Assembly (NCBI RefSeq): GCF_001483965.1
Contig: NZ_CP010796.1
Coordinates: 496,001-560,000 of the forward strand
From: Carnobacterium sp. CP1
Lineage (GTDB): Bacteria > Bacillota > Bacilli > Lactobacillales > Carnobacteriaceae
Length of the DNA: 64,000 nt
Direction of reading: 5' to 3'
The notes beneath the pieces were generated by a model, which ran no database searches, was not told the DNA's origin, and saw only the letters and a list, made by a program, of their open reading frames with translations. Both the position numbers and the translations under genes were made by a program. Every line of letters starts with the position of its first letter. Within the stretch, counting starts at the first letter, position 1. Positions 36,673 through 45,891 of this stretch are shown here, one piece after another.

Positions 36673-38892
36673 ATGAAGGGTCATTTAACCAATGTGCAAA
36701 AAAGAATGGGGAAAACTTATATCCCGTTTGTTCTTATTCTTTTTTCTGCCTTTCTTTTCTTTATTATGTTCAGCAACGTTAAGCCTAAAGCTTTAAAAAT
36801 CCATTTGTATCAAGTAGCTGAAGAAACCATTCGGGCTCAAACGACTGTTGAAGATACTGAAAAAACAGAAGAAAATCGACAAATTGCTGCAGACAACGTT
36901 ACTCCAGTTTTTTCTTATAATGCCGGTCTGAATGGAATCCAAACAGAGAAAATCCAATTGTTGTTCGCTGCTATTGAAGACGTGAATAAATTAGCAGACG
37001 AACAGTATCAAGAAAAACTGTCTAAAGAAAAAGCTGCTCTCGAAGCTAAGAAGAAAGACGATAAAGCCTCGGAGGCAGAGGTAACGCGCTTAACGCCGCA
37101 AGAGAAATTGAGTTTATTTAATGAAAAGCTGATCGCAATCGATGATGCTACCAAAACTTTTATTCAGAGCTTGCCTGAATGGGTCATTCTCGACCTTTTA
37201 GATGCCTCTGAAACCGTTAGAAAACAAATAGAAGACGCGACTACTGATATTGTTTCAGAGTTAATGTCAAAGCCGATCAAACTTGATGAACTTAGCAAAG
37301 TCAAACAAGAATCAAGTACACATTTAGATTATTGGGATTTAACAACCAATGATCAAAGAATCGCAAGTTTGATTATTGATAATACCATTGTAGAAAATAA
37401 TATTTACAATGAAAAATCCACTCAAGAGCAGCGGAAAGCAGCAAGTGCCAATGTCCAACCGGCTTTGATACTGCAAGGGCAGGTTATTGTTCAAGAAGGA
37501 CATGTAGTTGATAGCAATGCCATGCACCAAATGAAACTATTGGGGCTACTAGACGCTAAACCTTCTTATCAAATGATTTACGGGCTGGCTTTGCTGATTT
37601 TAGCTCAGGCCTTGGTTTTATTCTATCTAGGGAAATCTAAAAAAGATCCTTCAGTAAAACAAGGTCATGAAATCACGTTATATGCTTTCACAATGATTGG
37701 AGCTTTACTGATCTTGAAAGGTTTGCAATTAATGCAAAATGCTGATATCAGCAATGTAAGTTTATTGTATCCTACAGCTTTAGCGCCAGTGTTATTAACG
37801 GCTTTTATTTCTAGACGCTACGGGATTGTTTCCAATGGATTTTTAGCTGCCTTTTCAGTTTTTATTTTTAAAGCTGATACTGGGACAAGCTTCAGTATTG
37901 TTTTAGCGTTGTTTTATTTATTGAGCGGAATGATGGGTACGATGATCACACGAAAAAGAATTGCTAGTCAATTCTGGAATACATTCATTTGGACAACGTT
38001 ATTTAATGCATTATTTATCAGTTCGTTTATTTTATACTTAAATATGCCGTTCTTTACTAAAAAATCGCTTTTGATGGTGGCATTTGCTTTAGCAGGCGGA
38101 CTGCTTTCTTATTTCCTAGCCGTGATCCTTTCGCCTTATGTGGAAGTTCTTTTTGAAGAGAATGCGGTATTGACGTTAACAGAGTTAGAGAATCCAAATA
38201 GCCCTTTACTTAAAGAGTTGGTCACAAAAGCCCCGGGAACGTATCATCATAGTTTAATGGTAGCAAATTTAAGCGCTAATGCAGTAGGTGCTATTGGAGG
38301 AGATTCATTATTTGCCAGAGTTGCTTGTTATTATCATGATGTTGGAAAACTAAGGCATTCCCTTTTCTTTGTAGAAAACTTGTCTCCCGGGATGGAGAAT
38401 CCACATGACTTATTAACACCATTTGAAAGCAAAGAGATTATTTTCGGCCATGTGAGTGAAGGTATAAAAATGTTAGAAGAAGCTAAAATGCCTCAAACCA
38501 TCATTGATATTTGCGCACAGCATCATGGAACAACTTTAATGAAGTTTTTTTACATCAAAGCCAAAGAACTGGATCCTGAGGTAAAAGAAAGCGACTTTAG
38601 GTACCCAGGCCCTAAACCGCAAACAAAAGAAGCAGCAGTTATTACCATTGCTGACAGCGCGGAAGCAGCTGTACGCTCCATGTCAAACCCTTCTAAAAAG
38701 GCGATTGAAGAATTCATTCACCAACTTATTAACGGTCGGATCGCGGATGGGCAATTTGATGAATGCGATATTTCGATGAAAGAATTAAAAATTGTTGAGC
38801 ATTCTATTTGTGAAGGGTTGAATGGAACGTTTCATTCAAGAATTGAGTATCCAAATTTTAAAAAAACAACCGATTTAAAAGTGACTGAATAA
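36673..38892 (+). CDS. pgpH: Cyclic-di-AMP phosphodiesterase PgpH (7TM-HD protein)
   Basis: PgpH-type proteins degrade cyclic-di-AMP at the membrane. The 739-aa protein has an N-terminal membrane segment (about 15-35), an extracellular 7TMR-HDED domain (about 40-290), seven hydrophobic segments (about 295-495) and a cytoplasmic HD domain with YHHSLMVANL, CYYHDVGKL and QHHGTT metal ligands. All HD residues look intact. It lies between phoH and ybeY, its usual place in Firmicutes. Confidence 0.95.
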   Translation: MKGHLTNVQKRMGKTYIPFVLILFSAFLFFIMFSNVKPKALKIHLYQVAEETIRAQTTVEDTEKTEENRQIAADNVTPVFSYNAGLNGIQTEKIQLLFAAIEDVNKLADEQYQEKLSKEKAALEAKKKDDKASEAEVTRLTPQEKLSLFNEKLIAIDDATKTFIQSLPEWVILDLLDASETVRKQIEDATTDIVSELMSKPIKLDELSKVKQESSTHLDYWDLTTNDQRIASLIIDNTIVENNIYNEKSTQEQRKAASANVQPALILQGQVIVQEGHVVDSNAMHQMKLLGLLDAKPSYQMIYGLALLILAQALVLFYLGKSKKDPSVKQGHEITLYAFTMIGALLILKGLQLMQNADISNVSLLYPTALAPVLLTAFISRRYGIVSNGFLAAFSVFIFKADTGTSFSIVLALFYLLSGMMGTMITRKRIASQFWNTFIWTTLFNALFISSFILYLNMPFFTKKSLLMVAFALAGGLLSYFLAVILSPYVEVLFEENAVLTLTELENPNSPLLKELVTKAPGTYHHSLMVANLSANAVGAIGGDSLFARVACYYHDVGKLRHSLFFVENLSPGMENPHDLLTPFESKEIIFGHVSEGIKMLEEAKMPQTIIDICAQHHGTTLMKFFYIKAKELDPEVKESDFRYPGPKPQTKEAAVITIADSAEAAVRSMSNPSKKAIEEFIHQLINGRIADGQFDECDISMKELKIVEHSICEGLNGTFHSRIEYPNFKKTTDLKVTE

Positions 38893-38917
38893 ACAATTAG
38901 AAGGGACCGTTTAATTT

Positions 38918-39394
38918 ATGGAAATAGATTTATTCGATGAAACGGATAAAGTAACGAAAGAGCAGCAAGAGTTGGTTCATTCTTTGCTTGAATTTGCAGG
39001 AAAACACATCCATTTAGCTGAAAATACTGAAATGTCGGTTCTGTTTGTCGATAATCAAAGAATACAAGAAATCAATCGTGAGTACCGCTTTAAGGATCAA
39101 CCAACAGATGTCATCAGTTTTGCGCTTGAAGATGAAGTCGAAGATGATTTTTCAATGAGCTTAGCCGGTTTTGAAGGTATTGTCCCTAATAATATAGGAG
39201 ATATTATCATCTCAATTGAAAAAACAGCAGACCAAGCAGTAGAATACGGTCATTCCTTTGATCGTGAACTTGGCTTTCTTGCTCTTCATGGTTTTTTACA
39301 TTTAAATGGTTACGACCACATGGAACCAGAAGAAGAAAAAGCGATGTTTGGTATGCAGAAAGAGATATTGGATGCATATGGACTTGAAAGATAA
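38918..39394 (+). CDS. ybeY: Endoribonuclease YbeY (16S rRNA maturation factor)
   Basis: YbeY is a metal-dependent RNase needed for 16S 3'-end maturation and ribosome quality control. The metal motif HGFLHLNGYDH is present near residue 126. At 158 aa it has normal length. AGAAGGGACC precedes the ATG. dgkA begins inside its last codons (17-base overlap), indicating translational coupling. Confidence 0.96.
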   Translation: MEIDLFDETDKVTKEQQELVHSLLEFAGKHIHLAENTEMSVLFVDNQRIQEINREYRFKDQPTDVISFALEDEVEDDFSMSLAGFEGIVPNNIGDIIISIEKTADQAVEYGHSFDRELGFLALHGFLHLNGYDHMEPEEEKAMFGMQKEILDAYGLER

Positions 39395-39773
39395 TAAGCA
39401 GAATTGGAAAAACTCACGGTTTATCGACTCTTTTAAATATGCTTTTAAAGGTGTTCAAACAGTCTTTCAAGAAGAGCGCAATATGCGAACTCATGTTTTT
39501 TTAGGAACGTTTGTTTTGATCGCTTGCCTTTTTCTTCATTTGCAACCATCAGAATGGCTGTGGATGATTTTAAGCATTTTTTTGGTATTGGTTATAGAAG
39601 TATTGAATACGATCATTGAAAATGTGGTCGATCTTATTACGGATAACCATTTCCACCCGCTTGCGAAGAAAGCAAAAGATATGGCCGCAGCTGCGGTTTT
39701 GATAACTGCAGGTTTTGCGGTTATCGTAGCTTTAATTGTGTTATTGCCGAAGATTTGGAAACTACTATTCTAA
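39378..39773 (+). CDS. dgkA: Diacylglycerol/undecaprenol kinase
   Basis: A small membrane kinase; in Gram-positive bacteria this form phosphorylates undecaprenol for wall synthesis. The 131-aa protein has three membrane segments and the family core FKYAFKGVQTVFQEERNMRTH, followed by EVLNTIIENVVDL. I start at ATG 39378, overlapping ybeY by 17 bases; an in-frame ATG at 39306 would encode residues unlike the family. Confidence 0.92.
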   Translation: MDLKDNKQNWKNSRFIDSFKYAFKGVQTVFQEERNMRTHVFLGTFVLIACLFLHLQPSEWLWMILSIFLVLVIEVLNTIIENVVDLITDNHFHPLAKKAKDMAAAAVLITAGFAVIVALIVLLPKIWKLLF

Positions 39774-39787
39774 AGGAGAATGAAAAT

Positions 39788-40198
39788 ATGAAACTAAACC
39801 AAGTTATGACAGAAAAACTGATTGACGGTGCTACAAAAATGTTGGAAAAAGCTTATGTACCTTATTCTCATTTTCCAGTTGGGGCATCACTGTTAACGAG
39901 TGATGGAGAAATTTATAACGGATGCAACATTGAGAATGCTTCATTTGGACTTTCTAATTGTGCCGAAAGAACGGCTATTTTCAAAGCTGTCTCTGAAGGA
40001 AAGAAACAATTTGATTATTTAGTGGTTACAGGCGGAACGGAAGATCCTATTTCTCCTTGTGGCGCTTGCCGTCAAGTTATGGTAGAATTTTTTGAGCCAG
40101 ATATGCCTGTATTGTTGACCAATACAAAAGGCGATAAATTCGAAACTACTGTTAAAGAACTTTTACCGGGAGCGTTTCGATCGGAGGATATGAATTAA
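39788..40198 (+). CDS. cdd: Cytidine deaminase
   Basis: Cdd deaminates cytidine and deoxycytidine to uridines in pyrimidine salvage. The zinc ligands C58 (in NCAERTAIF), C91 and C94 (in PCGAC) and the catalytic E60 are visible. At 136 aa it is a tetrameric-type enzyme. Start ATG 39788 has AAAGGAG at good spacing; an in-frame ATG at 39755 lies inside dgkA. Its stop overlaps the era start by one base. Confidence 0.96.
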   Translation: MKLNQVMTEKLIDGATKMLEKAYVPYSHFPVGASLLTSDGEIYNGCNIENASFGLSNCAERTAIFKAVSEGKKQFDYLVVTGGTEDPISPCGACRQVMVEFFEPDMPVLLTNTKGDKFETTVKELLPGAFRSEDMN

Positions 40199-41106
40199 TG
40201 AAAAATACAATTGAACACAAATCGGGCTTCGTCTCGATTGTCGGGCGTCCAAATGTCGGGAAATCAACGTTATTAAACCGGATCGTCGGCCAAAAAATTG
40301 CGATTATGAGCGATAAAGCTCAAACAACTCGTAATAAAATTCAAGGAATCTATACCACAGAAGATTCACAAATTATTTTTATAGATACACCAGGAATTCA
40401 TAAACCAAAACACCGTTTAGGCGACTTCATGGTGGAATCAGCATTAAGCAGTTTTAAAGGGGTCGATACCATTCTTTTCATGGTAAATGCGGCTGAGAAA
40501 CGTGGTCCAGGAGACAATTTTATTATTGACAAGTTAAAAGACGTTCATACTCCAGTATTCTTGCTTATTAATAAAATTGATGAGATCCATCCTGATAAGT
40601 TGCTTGAAATTATTGACGATTATAGAACTCAAATGGATTTTGCACAAATCGTACCAATCTCCGCTACTGAAGGAAATAACATTGACACGTTGCTTTCAGA
40701 AGTTACAAATTATTTGCCTGAAGGACCGCAATTTTATCCTGAAGATCAAGTAACGGATCACCCTGAGTATTTTATTGTCTCAGAATTGATTCGCGAAAAA
40801 GTTTTGCAATTGACTCGGGAAGAAGTGCCGCATTCAGTTGCTGTTGTTGTAGAAAGTATGCAACGAAATGAACTGGGTAAAGTCCAAGTTCATGCAGCCA
40901 TTATTGTTGAGCGTTCGAGCCAAAAGGGCATCATCATTGGAAAAGGCGGGAAGATGTTAAAAGACATTGGAATCCGTGCTCGTCGCGATATCGAAGTTCT
41001 TTTAGGAGACAAAATCTATTTAGATCTTTGGGTCAAAGTACAAAAAGACTGGCGTGACCGTCAAACCAATTTACAAGATTTTGGTTACCGCAAAGACGAT
41101 TATTGA
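40198..41106 (+). CDS. era: GTPase Era
   Basis: Era binds 16S rRNA near its 3' end and helps 30S assembly. G1 GRPNVGKST (about 17-25), G3 DTPGIHKP and G4 NKID are present in the GTPase domain. A C-terminal KH domain contains [15 protein letters not shown]. At 302 aa it has normal length. GGAGGATATG precedes the ATG, which overlaps the cdd stop. Confidence 0.97.
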   Translation: MKNTIEHKSGFVSIVGRPNVGKSTLLNRIVGQKIAIMSDKAQTTRNKIQGIYTTEDSQIIFIDTPGIHKPKHRLGDFMVESALSSFKGVDTILFMVNAAEKRGPGDNFIIDKLKDVHTPVFLLINKIDEIHPDKLLEIIDDYRTQMDFAQIVPISATEGNNIDTLLSEVTNYLPEGPQFYPEDQVTDHPEYFIVSELIREKVLQLTREEVPHSVAVVVESMQRNELGKVQVHAAIIVERSSQKGIIIGKGGKMLKDIGIRARRDIEVLLGDKIYLDLWVKVQKDWRDRQTNLQDFGYRKDDY

Positions 41107-41126
41107 TCAACCGGATGTATTGAACT

Positions 41127-41158
41127 AAGAAAATCTCACTTTGGTGAGGTTTTCTTTT
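41127..41158 (+). terminator. Terminator-like hairpin between era and recO
   Basis: GAAAATCTCAC pairs with GTGAGGTTTTC (with G-U pairs), followed by TTTTC. It may attenuate read-through into recO. Confidence 0.65.
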
Positions 41159-41191
41159 CTATCCTGTTTTTTAATGAAAGGAGGTCTAGGA

Positions 41192-41986
41192 GTGGCTGAG
41201 TTACAAGATACAGAAGGTATCGTCATTTCTGCACGCAATTACCGGGAAAATGATCGTTTAGTCAAAATTTTTACAGAACGCTATGGCAAACGCATGTTTT
41301 TCATTAAAGGAACCAGAAAGGCTAACAGCAAGTTAAAAGCAGCTGTTTTACCCTTCACTACCGCTACCTATATTGCCGATATCAAAGACGAAGGACTTTG
41401 TTTTATCCGCGATGCTAAAGACTTGGTTCATTTAAATCATTTGCACACGGATATCTTTTTAAATGCTTATGCAACCTATATCTTAAGTTTAGCGGATGCT
41501 GCTCTTGAAGATGGTCGACCAGATCCAACACTCTTTCATAAGATCAAACAACTGCTGTTTGAAATTGACGAAGGTACCGATCCCGAAATTTTAGTAAATA
41601 TTTTTGAAGTTCAAGTGCTACCTTATTTTGGTGTGGCTCCTGAATGGCGGGGCTGTCGTATCTGCGGCAATACAACAGGGCCTTTTGATTATTCAGGCAG
41701 TTACGGCGGATTGCTTTGCCGCGAACATTGGGGGTTAGATCAGCACCGCTATCACGCCAGTCAAAGAGCTATTTACTTCCTAAGGCTCTTTTCGGTTGTG
41801 TCAATGGATAAATTAGGGACCATTAATGTAAAAGATGAAACAAAACGTGAGATTCGGACGGTTTTGGATATGATTTACGATGAATCGGTTGGGATAAAAT
41901 TAAAAAGCAAACGATTTATTGATCAAATGCACACATGGGGAAACATGCTTACCGAAAAACGCACGGATCCTCCCGAAACTGACTGA
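41192..41986 (+). CDS. recO: DNA repair protein RecO
   Basis: RecO anneals strands and loads RecA with RecR at gaps. The 264-aa protein has an N-terminal OB fold (about 1-80, with GIVISARNYRENDRLVKIFT), a helical domain, and a zinc motif CRICGNTTGPF...LLCREH (about 152-178). The start is GTG 41192, set by AAAGGAGG eight bases upstream. The longer in-frame ATG at 41141 lies in the era terminator and adds unrelated residues. Confidence 0.94.
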   Translation: MAELQDTEGIVISARNYRENDRLVKIFTERYGKRMFFIKGTRKANSKLKAAVLPFTTATYIADIKDEGLCFIRDAKDLVHLNHLHTDIFLNAYATYILSLADAALEDGRPDPTLFHKIKQLLFEIDEGTDPEILVNIFEVQVLPYFGVAPEWRGCRICGNTTGPFDYSGSYGGLLCREHWGLDQHRYHASQRAIYFLRLFSVVSMDKLGTINVKDETKREIRTVLDMIYDESVGIKLKSKRFIDQMHTWGNMLTEKRTDPPETD

Positions 41987-42003
41987 ATGGCTTTAAAAAA
42001 AGA

Positions 42004-42033
42004 TTGACAAGTGCTTCCTTCAAAGGATATGAT
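42004..42033 (+). promoter_or_regulatory. glyQS promoter
   Basis: Perfect TTGACA (42004-42009), 18 bases, TATGAT (42028-42033). Confidence 0.75.
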
Positions 42034-42039
42034 GAGTTT

Positions 42040-42255
42040 AATTAAATAAACAGTGTTGAAAGAAATAAAAGTAGATTTCTCGTAATCTAATTCAGCGAAT
42101 TTGGGATAGTGTGAGCCAAAGATAGAAGAGATTTTGAAAGGCATTCTTGAGCTGTCCAACAAAGATGCTAGTTTTTAACGAAGCTAGAATTAGGGTGGAA
42201 CCGCGATGATAAATCGTCCCTATGCTGATCTAAACGTCAGCATAGGGACTTTTTT
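42040..42255 (+). promoter_or_regulatory. T-box leader of glyQS (glycine specifier GGC)
   Basis: The specifier reads GAAA-GGC-A with GGC (Gly) at 42140-42142. The T-box sequence AGGGTGGAACCGCG is at about 42192-42205; its acceptor-pairing bulge TGGA would pair with a U discriminator, as in bacterial tRNA-Gly. The terminator stem (GTCCCTATGCTGA against TCAGCATAGGGAC, 42216-42249) is perfect and ends in TTTTTT. Uncharged tRNA-Gly would stabilise the antiterminator and turn on glyQS. Confidence 0.96.
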
Positions 42256-42301
42256 GTTTATTTTAACTTAAAAAGGCATAAAAACTAAAGGAGTGAGTGA
42301 G

Positions 42302-43213
42302 ATGAATCAAGAAAAATTAACTTTTCAAGAAATCATTTTAACATTGCAAAATTATTGGTCTGATAAAGGTTGTTTATTAATGCAATCTTATGACACGGAA
42401 AAAGGCGCCGGCACCATGAGTCCTTATACTTTTTTAAGAGCCATTGGGCCAGAACCATGGAATGCAGCATATGTAGAACCATCCAGACGTCCAGCTGATG
42501 GCCGTTACGGCGAAAACCCTAATCGTTTATTTCAACACCACCAATTTCAAGTTGTCATGAAACCTTCACCTGAAAATATTCAAGAACTTTACTTAGAAAG
42601 CTTGGTTTTATTAGGAATTGATCCATTAAAACATGATATTCGTTTTGTTGAAGACAACTGGGAAAATCCTTCAATGGGTTGTGCTGGTTTAGGTTGGGAA
42701 GTTTGGTTAGATGGAATGGAAATTACACAGTTCACTTACTTCCAGCAAGTCGGAGGACTAGATTGTTATCCTGTAACCAGCGAAATTACGTATGGTTTAG
42801 AACGTTTGGCTTCTTATATCCAAGAAGTAGACAGTGTATACGATATCGAATGGACGAAAGGTGTAAAATATGGAGAAATTTTCATTCAACCTGAGTACGA
42901 ACATTCAACCTATGCTTTTGAAAACAGCAATCAAGAAATGCTGTTGATGTTATTTGATGAATACGAAAAAGAAGCGACGATCCAGATTGAAGCAGGCTTG
43001 GTACATCCAGCATATGATTACGTATTAAAATGCAGCCATACGTTTAACTTGCTTGATGCTAGAGGAGCCGTTTCTGTAACGGAACGAGCTGGTTACCTAG
43101 CCCGCATTCGTAAGATGGCACGCGCTATTGCCCGTGCTTTTGTAGCAGAACGTGAAAAACTTGGTTTTCCTTTGCTTCGAGATAACCAGGCTACAACTGA
43201 GGAGGTAAAGTAA
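42302..43213 (+). CDS. glyQ: Glycyl-tRNA synthetase alpha subunit
   Basis: The alpha chain of the heterotetrameric bacterial GlyRS carries the class II catalytic core. The 303-aa protein shows [42 protein letters not shown] and the late [12 protein letters not shown] helix. I start at ATG 42302, eight bases after AAAGGAG; the in-frame GTG at 42293 overlaps that site. glyS follows after one base. Confidence 0.97.
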   Translation: MNQEKLTFQEIILTLQNYWSDKGCLLMQSYDTEKGAGTMSPYTFLRAIGPEPWNAAYVEPSRRPADGRYGENPNRLFQHHQFQVVMKPSPENIQELYLESLVLLGIDPLKHDIRFVEDNWENPSMGCAGLGWEVWLDGMEITQFTYFQQVGGLDCYPVTSEITYGLERLASYIQEVDSVYDIEWTKGVKYGEIFIQPEYEHSTYAFENSNQEMLLMLFDEYEKEATIQIEAGLVHPAYDYVLKCSHTFNLLDARGAVSVTERAGYLARIRKMARAIARAFVAEREKLGFPLLRDNQATTEEVK

Positions 43214-43214
43214 G

Positions 43215-45299
43215 ATGACGAAAAATTTATTATTAGAAATTGGACTAGAAGAAATGCCAGCACATGTTGTGACACCGGCTAGTCAACAACTTACTCAAAA
43301 AATAAAACGGTTTTTAAGCGACCACCGCTTAACTTACGGCGAAGTTTTATCTTTCTCAACACCTAGAAGACTAGCTGTCATTGTTAAAGATCTTGCTGAA
43401 AAACAAACAGATATCCAAGAGTCTGCTAAAGGTCCAGCAAAAAAAATAGCTTTAGATGCTGAGGGAAACTGGAGCAAGGCTGCTATAGGATTTGCTAGAG
43501 GACAAGGAATGACTGTCGAGGATATCTATTTTAAAGAACTAAAAGGGATCGAATACGTTCATGTAGACAAATTTATTGCTGGGAAAGCAGCTAAAGATAT
43601 TTTATCTAAATTACACGAAGTGATTACCTCAATGACTTTTCCAGTTAGCATGAACTGGGCTAACTATCATTTCAAATACATTCGTCCGATTCATTGGATC
43701 ACAGCTATGTTAGACGAAGAAGTTATCCCATTCCGTTTATTGGATATTGAAACTTCTAATACGAGCCGTGGACACCGCTTTTTAGGAAAAGAAACAACTT
43801 TTGCAACCGCTCTGGACTATGAAGCCAATTTAGAAAAAGAATTCGTGATTGCTGACAGCTTTAAACGCCAGCAGCTGATTGTTTCTCAAATTGAAACTAT
43901 TGCAAAAGAAAACCAATGGAAAGTCACTATTGTCCCTGATTTATTAGAAGAAATCATCAACTTAGTTGAATACCCTACAGCTTTTTACGGCAAGTTCAAT
44001 CCTGAGTATCTAAAACTTCCAGAAGAAGTGCTGATCACTTCCATGCGGGATCACCAACGCTATGTTGATGTTTCGGACCAGGCTGGTACATTGCTGCCTT
44101 ATTTTATTTCCGTACGGAACGGCAATGCGAACTACATTGAGAATGTTGCAAAAGGAAATGAAAAAGTTTTAACTGCTCGGTTAGATGACGCTAATTTCTT
44201 TTTTGAAGAAGATAAGAAGTTGAGCATTCAAGAATGTGTTGAACGTTTAACTCAAGTTACTTTTCATGAAAAAATAGGGTCTGTTTATGACAAAATGCAG
44301 CGTGTTCGTTCATTTGCTCAAATTATTGGCCAAAAAGTAGGTTTAACCGATGAAGAAACAGCTGATTTAAACCGGGCAGCAGAAATTTATAAATTTGATT
44401 TGGTAACGAACGTTGTAGGTGAATTCCCAGAACTGCAAGGTATCATGGGTGAGAAGTATGCTTTGTTACAAGGAGAATCGCCTGCAGTAGCAAAAGCCAT
44501 TCGTGAACACTACATGCCAATTTCGAGTGAAGGCGAGTTGCCTACTTCCGCTGTTGGTGCAGTATTAGCCATTGCGGACAAATTAGATAGTGTCATGTCT
44601 TTCTTTGCAGTCGGAAAAATTCCGACCGGTTCTAATGACCCGTATGCTTTAAGGCGCCAAACGTTTGGTATTGTCCGTATTGTTGAAGCCCAAGGATGGT
44701 TCTTCCCACTCAATACGCTTAGAAGAGACATGGCCACTAGTTTACGAACCACTTCTAAAGAATTACTCCAAGGGTATGAACAAAGCGGTAAAGAGGTACT
44801 TGATTTTGTGAAAGCAAGAATCCGCCAATTGCTGCTCAATGAAAAAATTCGTCATGATGTTATTGATGCTGCTTTGCAATCCAATCAAGAAGACTTGATC
44901 GAAATGGTCAAAGTGGGACGTATTTTAGAGCAACATCTTCAAGATACTCAATTCAAACCAACAATCGAGTCATTGACACGGGTATTGAATCTAGCTAAAA
45001 AAGGCAAAGAATTGATTGAAGGAACCGTTCCAAGAGTCGATGAAACCTTGTTTGAAACCCATTCGGAAAAAGAATTGTCTGAGCGTGTGGCAAAAATAGA
45101 AACGGACTTCCATCAACTAGATATGGAAAGCAAGTATCAAGCATTGGAAAGCTTGCATCCCGCAATAGATGCTTTCTTTGATGAAAATATGGTTATGGCA
45201 GATGATGAAAGAATTCGAAATAACCGGTTGGCTTTATTGATGAAAATCGCTCAACTGACGCTTTCTTTTGCAAGTGTTGATCAATTGATCGTTAAGTAG
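43215..45299 (+). CDS. glyS: Glycyl-tRNA synthetase beta subunit
   Basis: The beta chain recognises tRNA-Gly. The 694-aa protein begins LLLEIGLEEMPAHVV and contains FSTPRRLAVIV, an HD-like region and the C-terminal anticodon-binding domain (DALR-like, with FFDENMVMADDERIRNNRL). AGGAGG precedes the ATG within the end of glyQ. A terminator follows. Confidence 0.97.
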   Translation: MTKNLLLEIGLEEMPAHVVTPASQQLTQKIKRFLSDHRLTYGEVLSFSTPRRLAVIVKDLAEKQTDIQESAKGPAKKIALDAEGNWSKAAIGFARGQGMTVEDIYFKELKGIEYVHVDKFIAGKAAKDILSKLHEVITSMTFPVSMNWANYHFKYIRPIHWITAMLDEEVIPFRLLDIETSNTSRGHRFLGKETTFATALDYEANLEKEFVIADSFKRQQLIVSQIETIAKENQWKVTIVPDLLEEIINLVEYPTAFYGKFNPEYLKLPEEVLITSMRDHQRYVDVSDQAGTLLPYFISVRNGNANYIENVAKGNEKVLTARLDDANFFFEEDKKLSIQECVERLTQVTFHEKIGSVYDKMQRVRSFAQIIGQKVGLTDEETADLNRAAEIYKFDLVTNVVGEFPELQGIMGEKYALLQGESPAVAKAIREHYMPISSEGELPTSAVGAVLAIADKLDSVMSFFAVGKIPTGSNDPYALRRQTFGIVRIVEAQGWFFPLNTLRRDMATSLRTTSKELLQGYEQSGKEVLDFVKARIRQLLLNEKIRHDVIDAALQSNQEDLIEMVKVGRILEQHLQDTQFKPTIESLTRVLNLAKKGKELIEGTVPRVDETLFETHSEKELSERVAKIETDFHQLDMESKYQALESLHPAIDAFFDENMVMADDERIRNNRLALLMKIAQLTLSFASVDQLIVK

Positions 45300-45320
45300 A
45301 ACTGAATCTTTTACTTTTTG

Positions 45321-45357
45321 CTCCACTAAGGATATGCTTTCCTTAGTGGAGTTTTTG
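45321..45357 (+). terminator. glyQS terminator
   Basis: CTCCACTAAGG pairs with CCTTAGTGGAG, followed by TTTTTG. Confidence 0.92.
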
Positions 45358-45395
45358 CTTTCCTAAAAAAATCAAAACGAGCGGAGGGAATAGTT

Positions 45396-45797
45396 ATGTT
45401 AAGAATGAAGCGTGTGTACGAAGAAGCAGAAAAAGCTGATCATTATCGTATTTTAGTGGATCGCATTTGGCCACGAGGCCTATCAAAAGAAAAAGCCAAC
45501 TTGGATGAGTGGGAGAAAGAAATTGCACCTTCAACGGAGCTGCGTAAAGCTTTTAATCACGATCCTAAAAAATTCGATCAATTCAAAAAAGATTATTTAG
45601 CAGAGTTAAAAGAAAACCATAACAGCGATGAGTTTGTTGAAACGATCAGAAAACAGTTGAAAAAAGGAAACGTCACGTTGGTTTACGCTGCCAAAGATGT
45701 TGAGCACAACCAAGTGGTCGTCTTGCTCGAGTTTCTCGCTTCTAAAGGGATCGATAAAGCAGAGAAAAAGAATGTAAAAAAGATTGAACCTCTTTAA
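45396..45797 (+). CDS. DUF488 family protein
   Basis: A 133-aa cytoplasmic protein with the DUF488 features [17 protein letters not shown], a conserved WxxxIAPST and HDP segment, and [11 protein letters not shown] near the C terminus. The function of the family is unknown. GGAGGG precedes the ATG. It stands alone between the glyQS terminator and the ABC exporter gene. Confidence 0.88.
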   Translation: MLRMKRVYEEAEKADHYRILVDRIWPRGLSKEKANLDEWEKEIAPSTELRKAFNHDPKKFDQFKKDYLAELKENHNSDEFVETIRKQLKKGNVTLVYAAKDVEHNQVVVLLEFLASKGIDKAEKKNVKKIEPL

Positions 45798-45891
45798 AAC
45801 CAGCAGAACAGTTAAAGGGAAAGAGATTTAGCCTTTCTTTTGAGCTGCTGATTGCATATAATGAATAGAATAAAGTATAAAGGGGGATTTT